A stretch of 64,000 bases of DNA from Nitrospira sp. (GTDB lineage Bacteria > Nitrospirota > Nitrospiria > Nitrospirales > Nitrospiraceae). The position numbers were made by a program, and so were the translations under genes. Under the pieces are notes generated by a model. It had not been told where the DNA came from. It was given only the letters and a program-made list of their open reading frames with translations, and made no database searches. Of the stretch, positions 48,101-54,996 are shown piece by piece. Location of the stretch: positions 277,657 to 341,656 of the forward strand of contig SWDS01000001.1 of assembly GCA_005116745.1 (NCBI GenBank), read 5' to 3'. The first letter of the stretch is position 1; every line of letters begins with the position of its first letter.

Positions 48101-48388
48101 GCGGCCGGAACTGTTTCGAGTTGCGATTTTCAGGTCTCAGGCTCAAGCTCGGAACCTGCCGGCCTCCAACCAGAAACTCGTTGCCCGGAACGTGAAACTT
48201 CCCGGCGGGTGCTGATTATTGCCATGACGGCAAACGCCATGCAGGGAGACCGTGAACAGTGTCTGGCTGCGGGAATGGACGACTATCTCTCCAAACCTAT
48301 TTCGGTAGACGCACTGGCTGGCGTCCTGCACCGAGTGAATCAGGAACAGGGACGGTTCGGACCCGATAAAAGCCGAGAAGCCGCATAG
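45176..48388 (+). CDS. Large hybrid histidine kinase (PAS-GAF-PAS-HisKA-HATPase-REC-REC)
   Basis: The 1070-residue protein may begin at 45176 or at the ATG pair near 45200. The order is: one transmembrane helix (about 15-40), PAS (about 55-170), GAF (about 185-340), PAS (about 350-475), HisKA with His516 in [10 protein letters not shown], HATPase ([27 protein letters not shown]), a first receiver (LIVDDK, LLDVDMSPTDG) and a second receiver (LLAEDN, FMDCQMPDMDG). The second receiver has an extra segment of about 35 residues rich in Ser, Pro and Glu before IIAMTANAM. No response regulator with DNA-binding output is adjacent. Confidence 0.9.
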   Translation: MGVPGAWVMMVDGVSMVWIIAAANVLLIASLIFFLIQTSWRARTDRVFAEAERIRFQENEQRLRSMLEAEPHGILVIGLDYRVLQLNPAGCLLFDAGFPEEIVGTDIRTYIQTNDCLQIEEMHKAAGEGRETCGKGRFVGLAGQVRWVEITFVPLPASDGTVHAVLSVVRDVTEQRSADRRQALQHAVAKVLAGASTVEQAVPDLLQALVVNLDWHVGLFWRVQDDRRTIVCTQDWAVDTTMVQEFMRRRRQEVYAAGADLPGHCWARGEPLWVADIARDPLLTRGPVEAMGMLHAACAFPIWLRAHVYGVIELFSSEPQAKDWDLLRSLGTVGRQIGLFVERTEVEAALHENEARTSLIIDTALDAVMTMDRTGRITEWNAQAEQVFGWSAHEVIGRNVADTIFPPSQCLSYRAYVQRLLEPQDSLLSNRLVEMIGLRRDGREFPVEIAMTPLALEGAVIFSAFIRDITSRKEAEHAQKNYARQLEHVNQQLDAALREAKAATEAKSAFLATMSHEIRTPMNGVIGMTDLLLDTNLTDEQRESAEIVRTCGHHLLTIINDILDFSKIEAGKLDLETIEFDLRLAIDESLDLVAERASSKGLNLACLFHADVPRNLCGDPGRLRQVVMNLTANAIKFTERGDVVVEVTVEAQSTEDARIRVAVTDTGIGISEQAQERLFRSFSQADGSTTRKYGGTGLGLAISKRLVEMMGGTIGVMSRVGEGSCFWFTMNLDKQPDGSRSADPAAAVLAGLRILIVDDKAINRRILELMTKKWGMQPTLIHSGSEALDVLSGRHGQPRFNLALLDVDMSPTDGIELARAIQAQAEGGETKLVLLTSFGRRGDAKTAKEAGLAAYLTKPIRERQLHDCLVAVLAQRPGSSGQSTTRDSPPLITRHTLAETQAKVDLRILLAEDNIINQKVAVRLFQRLGYRIDVVANGREAVEAVSRIRYDVVFMDCQMPDMDGFEATSLIREYEAAGTVSSCDFQVSGSSSEPAGLQPETRCPERETSRRVLIIAMTANAMQGDREQCLAAGMDDYLSKPISVDALAGVLHRVNQEQGRFGPDKSREAA

Positions 48389-48415
48389 CTCACATTTTCC
48401 TATCCGCGCCCCCTC

Positions 48416-49111
48416 TCAGGTCAACTCAAGCATCAATTGCTCTGGCGCTTTGGCTTGCGTAGTCGGTCCGGCTGACCTGGGTGATGGGGTTAAGGCATGA
48501 GTTGGGTAGGGCGTGGGACGATCCTCGATCAGTTGAGTTGGCGACAGGAGTTCCTGCAAGGCGCCGTGACAGAATCCGCAGTGATGGCGCTTTGGCTGGA
48601 TCGTTCTTCGGTGCCGTCGATAGAGTCGCCCGCAGTCTTGGCATCGCCAGGCGAATTTCGTTAAGGCCAGTACTTCCTTCTCTAGCGTGTGGTACGTCGT
48701 TACGGCGACTGTTCCTGTTCGATTCATGTGCGCCATCTTCCGCAAAAACTCCAGGCCATGATCAGGCCGACGTTTCAATACATCGAATTGCCATTGATGA
48801 ATCATTTCATGAGCCAAGGTGTTGAGCAGCTCCTGTTCCGCGTAGGGTGTCCGTGCGGTGAGCTGTTCAAAGAGCGGGAGAGACAGGCGAATTTCTCGAC
48901 GGCTGTGAGTCAGGGTGAGGGGGGAGAAGGTCTTTGGCCCTTCGCGACAGGCAAACATCCCAACCGAGGAGGTCAGGCGCTGACTCCAGACGATCTCGAT
49001 CGGCTTCAGTGAACCGGCAAAGTACTGTGTGTTCAAGTGCTGCCAACGAGCCTGTAGCCATTCTGAAGAAAGGAGTACCGACAGGCTCGGGGCGGACGAG
49101 GATGGACTCAT
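48416..49111 (-). CDS. SprT-like zinc metallopeptidase
   Basis: The 231-residue protein has the metal site HEMIHQWQ and a C-terminal zinc ribbon (CQDCGRLY, then CGFCHG), the SprT/SPRTN-like plan. Eukaryotic relatives cut DNA-protein crosslinks; bacterial members are little studied. Its start overlaps the stop of the upstream gene by 4 bp, so it is the last gene of the nfeD-SPFH-gmhA operon. Confidence 0.87.
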   Translation of the reverse strand: MSPSSSAPSLSVLLSSEWLQARWQHLNTQYFAGSLKPIEIVWSQRLTSSVGMFACREGPKTFSPLTLTHSRREIRLSLPLFEQLTARTPYAEQELLNTLAHEMIHQWQFDVLKRRPDHGLEFLRKMAHMNRTGTVAVTTYHTLEKEVLALTKFAWRCQDCGRLYRRHRRTIQPKRHHCGFCHGALQELLSPTQLIEDRPTPYPTHALTPSPRSAGPTTQAKAPEQLMLELT

Positions 49112-50097
49112 CCTAATTCCTCCAGCACAGCCGCCGCGAGTAACGGCAGCATGATCTCGTGGTGGCCAGTCAAGGAATAGCCCTGACCGCCCTTTTGCGT
49201 GGGGCGCCGCACGACGTTGGTCTGCGGTCGGTAATGGGAGAGAAAGTCCATATTCACGGTCGTAATGTTGGCGATCGGATGGCCGAGGTTTCTCCCTAAT
49301 GACAGTGTTTTGAGAAAGACCTCTGGCAAAATCACCGCCGAGCCGACGTTCAGGTAGACGCCCCCTTCCATCCCAGCGACGACAGCGGTCAAACGCCTGA
49401 AGTCCAGGAGAGACGTGGCTCCGATGGCTGCGCCGTCCGCCGAAGGGTGCATGTGGATAATGTCGGTTCCGACCGCGACATGCACGGTCACCGGAATGCC
49501 GAGTGTCGCGCCTGTGGCGAGAATACTGACGGCTCGATTCGGGAATTGATCGGCTGTGTGGTTCATGTAGCGCCCGATGGCTTCACCCAGCCCCTGACCG
49601 TCTTTCGCGCCACGCGTGATGGCGTCATTCAGAATCCGGCCCGTTTCTTCCGCCATGCCAAACCGGCCATTGTCGATCTCGGCATCGACTTCTTCGGAGG
49701 TATGGCCCATGAGGGCTAATTCGAAGTCGTGAATAATTCCTGCCCCGTTCATGGCCACTGCCGTGATAATGCCTCGTTCCATCAAGTCCGTGATGATCGG
49801 GGACAGCCCCACCTTGATGACATGGGCGCCGATCCCGAGGATGACGGGGCGGCGCCTTCGATGCGCCTTCACGATGGCCTGGGTGACGGCCCGCAGTGTT
49901 GTGACCGCGAGGATGTTTGGAAGACGGGACGAGAAGGTTGAGAAAGTCCCTCCGCGTTTCCATGGCGCGGCCAAGTCTGAAAGCCGAACCTTGCTGTGTC
50001 GTTTTTTGAGCGGATAGGTCTTGAGGTCAGACGCGTTGATCGGAGGGATCAAGGCGGGCGGCCGAGTTAAGGGAGTCCGATCAGGACGCTTTCCCAA
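49108..50097 (-). CDS. Deoxyhypusine-synthase-like conserved protein
   Basis: The 329-residue protein has Rossmann-like strands and loops (PVILGIGAHVIKVGL, AVAMNGAGIIHDFEL, VTVHVAVGTDIIHMHP, GGVYLNVGSAVILPE) that recall the deoxyhypusine synthase fold and its NAD-binding site. Bacteria lack eIF5A, so the substrate must differ; related proteins in some bacteria make homospermidine or are uncharacterised. I could not confirm the catalytic lysine. The gene overlaps gmhA by 17 bp and sprT by 4 bp. Confidence 0.6.
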   Translation of the reverse strand: MGKRPDRTPLTRPPALIPPINASDLKTYPLKKRHSKVRLSDLAAPWKRGGTFSTFSSRLPNILAVTTLRAVTQAIVKAHRRRRPVILGIGAHVIKVGLSPIITDLMERGIITAVAMNGAGIIHDFELALMGHTSEEVDAEIDNGRFGMAEETGRILNDAITRGAKDGQGLGEAIGRYMNHTADQFPNRAVSILATGATLGIPVTVHVAVGTDIIHMHPSADGAAIGATSLLDFRRLTAVVAGMEGGVYLNVGSAVILPEVFLKTLSLGRNLGHPIANITTVNMDFLSHYRPQTNVVRRPTQKGGQGYSLTGHHEIMLPLLAAAVLEELG

Positions 50098-50659
50098 GGA
50101 GATGATCCTCTACTAGTTCGCACAGGACGTGGCCGAGCGTGATGTGACTTTCTTGAATCCGAGACGTGACCGTAGATGGAACGATGAAAGGGTAATCGAC
50201 CAACGCGGCCAGCTTTCCGCCATTGGCGCCTGTCCAGGCGATCGTAGTCAGGCCACCGTCGCGGGCCGCCGCGACACCTTTCAGCACGTTTGGAGAATTC
50301 CCGCTGGTGCTGATGCCAATCGCAATGTCCCCTTTTCGGCCATGCGCGCGCACCTGGCGGGCAAAGAGTTCTTCGTACCCATAGTCATTCGCAATGCAGG
50401 TAATGGCGGCAATGTCCGTCGCTAAGGCAATTGCGGGCAACGGCATGCGGTCGGCCTTGTACCGTCCGACGAACTCCGCCGCAATGTGGGCCGCATCGGT
50501 GGCGCTGCCACCGTTGCCGAACAACAAGACTTTATAGCCGTCGCGAAAGGCCGCTGCGAGCAGCTGTGCGACTTGGACGATCTGGTCGGCATATTCACAC
50601 GCGAACTTCTGTTTCACGCTTGCGCTATCGGTAAACGCCGCCAAGACTGAATCCTTCAT
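50081..50659 (-). CDS. gmhA: Sedoheptulose-7-phosphate isomerase (GmhA)
   Basis: From the ATG at 50659 (50683 and 50695 are alternatives) the protein has 192 residues with a SIS domain: LLFGNGGSATDAAHIAAEFVG, GISTSGNSPNVLKGV and the C-terminal RIQESHITLGHVLCE. It forms D-glycero-D-manno-heptose 7-phosphate, the first step of ADP-heptose synthesis for LPS. It fits functionally with rfaE2 in this window. Confidence 0.92.
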   Translation of the reverse strand: MKDSVLAAFTDSASVKQKFACEYADQIVQVAQLLAAAFRDGYKVLLFGNGGSATDAAHIAAEFVGRYKADRMPLPAIALATDIAAITCIANDYGYEELFARQVRAHGRKGDIAIGISTSGNSPNVLKGVAAARDGGLTTIAWTGANGGKLAALVDYPFIVPSTVTSRIQESHITLGHVLCELVEDHLLGKAS

Positions 50660-50712
50660 GGGCGCGATTCTAGGCGAGGTCATTGATCCTGTCAAACGGA
50701 ACGGGTGTTCCG

Positions 50713-51651
50713 TTACGACTTCGCGAGAGGTGAAATCCCAGGTTGTCTCATGGCATTCATCGCCAGTGCGATCATTGAGCCGACATCGGACACGCTTGCC
50801 GGCAGGATCAGGGTATTGGTCGTTTTCGCCAACTCTCCGAACTTGGTGATGTACTGCTCCGCGACGCGGAGCTGAACGGCCTCTTGCCCTCCGGGAACCT
50901 GAATTGTTTCAGCGACTCTTCGGAGACCCTCTGCCGTGGCCTGTGCAATGGCGAGAATGGCAGATGCGGCGCCCTCGGCTTCATTGATCTGTTGCTGCTT
51001 CTTGGCTTCCGATGCCTTGATCACTTGTTGTTTTTCACCTTCCGCCTGGTTGATCGCGGCATCACGTTCGCCTTCTGAGGTCAAAATCAATGCGCGCTTC
51101 TCACGTTCCGCACGCATCTGTTTCTCCATCGCGTTCAGGACATCCTTCGGCGGGGTGATGTTTTTGATTTCGTAGCGGAGGACTTTGACGCCCCAAGGCT
51201 CCGATGCTTTATCCAATTCGTTGACCACCTGAGCATTGATCGTGGTTCGGGCTTCGAATGTCTTGTCCAGTTCGATTTTTCCGATCTCACTTCTCAGCGC
51301 CGTCTGGGCCAATTGCGTGAGCGCAAACTGATAGTCGCTGATTCCGTAGGATGCGCGTTCCGGATTCAGGACCCGCATATACAGGATTCCATCGACATGT
51401 ACCTGAACGTTGTCGCGCGTAATGCAGACTTGCTCAGGAATATCGACGGCGCTTTCCTTCAGCATGTGCCTGTATCGGATCACGTCGATGAACGGCACCA
51501 AGATGTGGAATCCCGCATCCAGCGTCGAACCGTATTTACCTAAGCGCTCCACGACATAGGCGCTCTGTTGAGGGACGACGACCGCCGTCTTCGCGATGAC
51601 GATTAGCACGATGACTGACAGGACGATGACGACTAACGTTCCGCCTTCCAT
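50713..51651 (-). CDS. SPFH/stomatin-like membrane protein
   Basis: The ATG at 51651 follows GAGGTGAGG. The 312-residue protein has one N-terminal membrane segment (TLVVIVLSVIVLIVIA), the SPFH/band 7 domain (VVPQQSAYVVERLGKY, then VKVLRYEIKNITPP), a coiled coil (EGERDAAINQAEGEKQQV) and a C-terminal region. This is the bacterial stomatin (QmcA/HflK-like) form, which makes large membrane rings. It follows nfeD by 26 bp, the usual pairing for membrane-domain organisation. Confidence 0.92.
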   Translation of the reverse strand: MEGGTLVVIVLSVIVLIVIAKTAVVVPQQSAYVVERLGKYGSTLDAGFHILVPFIDVIRYRHMLKESAVDIPEQVCITRDNVQVHVDGILYMRVLNPERASYGISDYQFALTQLAQTALRSEIGKIELDKTFEARTTINAQVVNELDKASEPWGVKVLRYEIKNITPPKDVLNAMEKQMRAEREKRALILTSEGERDAAINQAEGEKQQVIKASEAKKQQQINEAEGAASAILAIAQATAEGLRRVAETIQVPGGQEAVQLRVAEQYITKFGELAKTTNTLILPASVSDVGSMIALAMNAMRQPGISPLAKS

Positions 51652-51677
51652 GCCCTCACCTCGTTGATTTACGCCCG

Positions 51678-52106
51678 TTATTCTGGTTGGACCCAGAGCA
51701 TCAAACCATCCACCTTGGTGACTGTTGCGCGTTGACCTGACGAAAGGAGAACGGTTCCGACATTCCTCGCGCTCCATGTGGAACCACGCAACTCGGCTTT
51801 TCCGGTGTGTCCGGGCTGGAGTTCGTCAAGAAGGATCGCCGTCTCTCCGATCATGGTGTCCATCGCTTGCGGGGGATGCCGTTGTGTCAGGTGAATCAAT
51901 GGCCCGCGTAACAGCAGCAACGAGAGGATCGCCACAATGGAGAACAACAGCCACTGGAGCCAGTCGGCTGTGATGACATCCAGACCGGTCAGGGCACCGA
52001 CCATCACGGCGGCGATGCCGAAGAACAAGAGGTAAAACCCTCCGGGAGACGCCATCTCTGCGCCGACCAAGGCCAGGCCCAGAAACATCCAATACCACCA
52101 GATCAT
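51678..52106 (-). CDS. nfeD: NfeD-like membrane protein
   Basis: The 142-residue protein has three to four hydrophobic helices (FLGLALVGAEMASPGGFYLL, LLFSIVAILSLLLL) and a C-terminal OB-fold domain (IGETAILLDELQPGHTGKA, GTVLLSSGQRATVTKV). It is the short NfeD type (without the ClpP-like protease domain) that pairs with the stomatin-like partner downstream. It is the first gene of a leftward five-gene operon. Confidence 0.9.
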   Translation of the reverse strand: MIWWYWMFLGLALVGAEMASPGGFYLLFFGIAAVMVGALTGLDVITADWLQWLLFSIVAILSLLLLRGPLIHLTQRHPPQAMDTMIGETAILLDELQPGHTGKAELRGSTWSARNVGTVLLSSGQRATVTKVDGLMLWVQPE

Positions 52107-52256
52107 CGAACAGCCCTCGTTGTGTGCGGTAAGATGGTGTGAGGAAATGGTGATGCTGGAAAAGTCTAAGCCCGATTCCTCAGCCCGTCAAGCGGCGTGC
52201 CGTGTGGCATCCGTGAATTGATCACGCACTCACGGCGATGATATAGTCCGCGCGCG

Positions 52257-53513
52257 ATGGCACAAGACCAACCCATCAAGACGCTCGTGGTCGCATTGGT
52301 TGATGATGCGGCGGCGGCAGTCTATTCGATCAACAGGCTCAATCCGGAGGCCCTGTGTTTCGTGTTGCCTGAAGGAAGTAAGGCTTTGGTGGAATCGGAC
52401 ATACAGCCGAAGATCCAGCAGATGCCGAGGCGGTGGGATTGGATCGTGCTGGCAGACGTGATGGAGTTCCCCTCTCTCTATCAGACGATGGCCCGGTCGT
52501 TACCAGATCTCTTGCGGACTTGGGAAGTACAGCCGGGGGAGCTGGTCGTGGATCTGAGTGGAGCCACCCCGGCGATGGCGGGTGCGCTTACCTTGGTGGC
52601 GCTCCCATGGACTTCTCGGGTGGTCGAGCTGGCTCGGGCGCGAGACGGTCAGGAGGGCGATCGGGTCGAGTTGGGTCCCAAGACGCTCGTCTGGACCCAG
52701 AGTAATCCGTGGGATGAGCAAGCCACTGTGTCACGTCGGGAAGGGTGCGAGTTATTTAACCGGGGTCTCTTTCGCGCCGCCGCCAAACTCTTCCATGGCG
52801 TAGAATTGCGAGTGAGTGGCGGGCACAAGCCGCTCCATCGTGCCTTCACCGATTTGGCCGAGGGCTACGAGTCATGGGAACGGTTTCAGTACCGGCAAGC
52901 GTGGGACAAGTTGAGAACGGCGACAAAGGCTCTGGAGATGGCGTCGCTGTGGGGCGGACCGGCTGGATTGATTGCGATCCTACCTCATCTGAAGGCCAAC
53001 GCGAGTTTCCTTGAGAAGCTGGTGCTGGACCCTGCGGAGGTCAAAGAATACCTTGCGCTGGACCTGTTGGCGTATGTGGGCAGGCATCTCCATGTCGGCC
53101 ATGACCCCGAAGGGGCGATGACAGCGCTCGTTCGTGCGCTGGAGGCGTTCGCGCAAGTCCGGCTCTATAAGGCGCACAAGATCAAGAGTTGGGATGTGTC
53201 GCCGGGACAGCTCCCGCAAGCGCTTCAAGAGACCTGCCGAACCTGTTATCTCGAAGACATTGATGGTAAGTACAAGCTGCCGCTCCAAGCGCAGTTTCGT
53301 GTGTTGGCCGGACTGGGCGATCAATTGGGCCAAGCCTTTCTCAAGGAATGGCCGAAGATGAAGCCGTTACTGGATGCCGCGAACCATGCGGTACTGGGAC
53401 ACGGCTTCGAGCCTATCAAAGCGGAGCGCGTGCAGCAGCTGTACGATGTCGTCATTCGACTCACCGGCGTCGCGGCGTCGTCGCTGCCGAAGTTTCCTGT
53501 CTTGAACCTATGA
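52257..53513 (+). CDS. CARF/HEPN (Csm6-like, TIGR02710-type) protein with altered HEPN motif
   Basis: The 418-residue protein has an N-terminal CARF-like Rossmann region with a diverged ligand loop DLSGATPAM (from Asp99), where related proteins usually have a T-G-G-T-K-x-M form. A helical C-terminal region follows that aligns in layout with HEPN ribonucleases. At the HEPN R-N-x(5)-H-G position it reads ANHAVLGHGF: the arginine is Ala375, while the histidine (His382) and glycine remain. So ligand binding is possible but RNase activity is doubtful. No cas gene or CRISPR array is nearby. The family call is from motif memory and needs a profile search. Confidence 0.7.
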   Translation: MAQDQPIKTLVVALVDDAAAAVYSINRLNPEALCFVLPEGSKALVESDIQPKIQQMPRRWDWIVLADVMEFPSLYQTMARSLPDLLRTWEVQPGELVVDLSGATPAMAGALTLVALPWTSRVVELARARDGQEGDRVELGPKTLVWTQSNPWDEQATVSRREGCELFNRGLFRAAAKLFHGVELRVSGGHKPLHRAFTDLAEGYESWERFQYRQAWDKLRTATKALEMASLWGGPAGLIAILPHLKANASFLEKLVLDPAEVKEYLALDLLAYVGRHLHVGHDPEGAMTALVRALEAFAQVRLYKAHKIKSWDVSPGQLPQALQETCRTCYLEDIDGKYKLPLQAQFRVLAGLGDQLGQAFLKEWPKMKPLLDAANHAVLGHGFEPIKAERVQQLYDVVIRLTGVAASSLPKFPVLNL

Positions 53514-53574
53514 GCTTTCAGTGGCGCGTTGTCAGATATTGGATCTGAGGCCGACTGCTGAGAGCTGGTCACTC

Positions 53575-53988
53575 ATGGACATTCGCGTCTACTACGAAGA
53601 CACCGACTGCGGCGGGGTCGTCTACTACGCCAATTACCTGAAATATTTTGAACGAGCCCGGACCCACTACTTCGAAGATCGAGGGCTGTCGGTGGCAGGG
53701 CTCATGGCCGAAGGAACGGTGTTTGTCGTCGTGCATGCGGAGGTGCATTATCGGTCGCCTGCCCGCTATGGCGAAACGTTGGTGATCGAGACGGTCGTTC
53801 CCGAGATGACGGCTGCGTCGATTACCTTCGCTCATGTGGTCAAGAATGCAGTCAGTGGGCGTGTCGTGGTCGAAGGGTCGGCCAAACTAGCGGCGACGGA
53901 CGGCAATGGCAAGGTGAAGCGCCTGGATAAGGCAACTGTCTCTGCGATACAGTCGGAGGGGTATTCTGCTGAGAGACGTCATGTGTAA
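53575..53988 (+). CDS. ybgC: YbgC/FadM-type acyl-CoA thioesterase
   Basis: The ATG at 53575 gives 137 residues with the 4HBT hotdog signature VYYEDTDCGGVVYYANYLKY, including the catalytic Asp, then FVVVHAEVHYRSPARYGE. YbgC hydrolyses acyl-CoA and in many bacteria is encoded in the tol-pal cluster; no tol genes are seen here. It begins 61 bp after the CARF gene. Confidence 0.9.
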   Translation: MDIRVYYEDTDCGGVVYYANYLKYFERARTHYFEDRGLSVAGLMAEGTVFVVVHAEVHYRSPARYGETLVIETVVPEMTAASITFAHVVKNAVSGRVVVEGSAKLAATDGNGKVKRLDKATVSAIQSEGYSAERRHV

Positions 53989-54185
53989 TGTGCAGTGCGT
54001 GGAGCCGGCGGCCGTTCGTTGTTTCCCATAAGGGACGAACGACGGTTCATACACTGCGCCCTGTCCCACAATCGTCCAATAACCAGCGCAGCGCCTGGAT
54101 CTAGAGTTGCTCTCAGCCAGCGCGTTGTCGCCATGCCCTGCGTTGTGAGAGCGGCCATCGCAACAAGACGAAATGAGTGTCCCTT

Positions 54186-54777
54186 ATGAGCCAGCAGATT
54201 TCTGGATATACCTACGGCACTTCGGCGGTCACGAAGTCGCCGGTGAGCCTTGCTGATTTCGGATTGATGCAGAAGAGCGCCGTTATTCGGCGAGGAGGAC
54301 TTCACCACATCGTGCGAGAGACGTAAATACTTCACGGACCAGGTCGAAGCCATTTTGGACGTGTGGTACGGCTTTGTCGGATCCCAGCCACATCTACTCC
54401 AATCGTTCCTCGGTAAAAGTGACGGCAAGCCGCTCGGCGATTATTTGGGTGGGGTGCGCAAGCGATTCGGCCAGTGGATTCTCGACACGGCTCGTGCGGA
54501 GTACGACCAGAAGTGGCTCGATTATCAACCTGAGATCGGCTTGCGTCATCATCGCACGAAGAAGAACCAGACGGACGGCGCGGCGTCAGCAGCGATCGTG
54601 CCGTTTCGCGATCTCTTCGCGCTCATTTTCCCAGTGACTGTTACAGTGAAGCCCTTTCTTGCGAAGAAGGGGCACTCGGCCGAGGATGTTGAGAAGATGT
54701 ATGCGGCATGGGTCAAGTCCTGTCTGCTCCAGATCACGCTCTGGAGCCACCCCTACGTCAAAGCCGGCGATTTCTAA
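54186..54777 (+). pseudogene. Protoglobin gene with a frameshift
   Basis: The ATG at 54186 starts a frame (MSQQISGYTYG, DFGLMQKSAV) that shifts at about 54282. Reading resumes one base later as LFGEEDFTTSCERRKYF, then QVEAILDVWYGFV and the rest of a single-domain protoglobin to 54777. The second part keeps RKRFGQWILDTAR, IGLRHHRTKKNQTDG with the heme-ligand histidine, and WVKSCLLQITLWSHPYV. The shift looks like one added base (or two lost) and removes the normal product. Without it the protein would be about 197 residues, a heme-based gas-binding protein. A sequencing error is possible. Confidence 0.8.
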
Positions 54778-54797
54778 ATCGGGCATTGAGTCGAATT

Positions 54798-54861
54798 CGG
54801 GGATATTGCATCGAGACCGAGTCTGCACTCGGTGCGATCTGGGATGTCCCCGTTTTCTTTT
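54798..54861 (+). terminator. Intrinsic terminator after the protoglobin gene
   Basis: The outer stem CGGGGA/TCCCCG encloses an inner hairpin with ATCG/CGAT and ACCGAGT/ACTCGGT around a CTGC loop, followed by TTTTCTTTT. It lies 20 bp after the protoglobin stop and is in the right direction. Confidence 0.65.
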
Positions 54862-54949
54862 CCACGGCCATGCACAGCACGATGTTCTCCTGCTGTCGAT
54901 CACAGGTCTCGCTTGCTGCGGAGATCTTCATTGGGAGGAGTCTTCAGGA

Positions 54950-54977
54950 TCTCCTCCTGTCAGCGAACAGGAGGAGA
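54950..54977. terminator. Perfect 11-bp hairpin between convergent genes
   Basis: TCTCCTCCTGT and ACAGGAGGAGA are separated by six bases, 19 bp beyond the stop of the leftward OmpA gene. There is no T-tract on either side, so it may be a factor-dependent terminator or an mRNA-stabilising 3' hairpin. Confidence 0.45.
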
Positions 54978-54996
54978 CAGGAGTAGATTCACCCTG

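Noticed and set aside
52257..53513. A full CRISPR-Cas locus around the CARF protein
   Set aside because: No repeat-spacer array or other cas gene is visible within the window.
54013..54041. Inverted repeat CGTTCGT/ACGAACG upstream of the protoglobin gene as an operator
   Set aside because: Only seven bases per arm with a 15-base gap and no match to a known operator; it may be chance.
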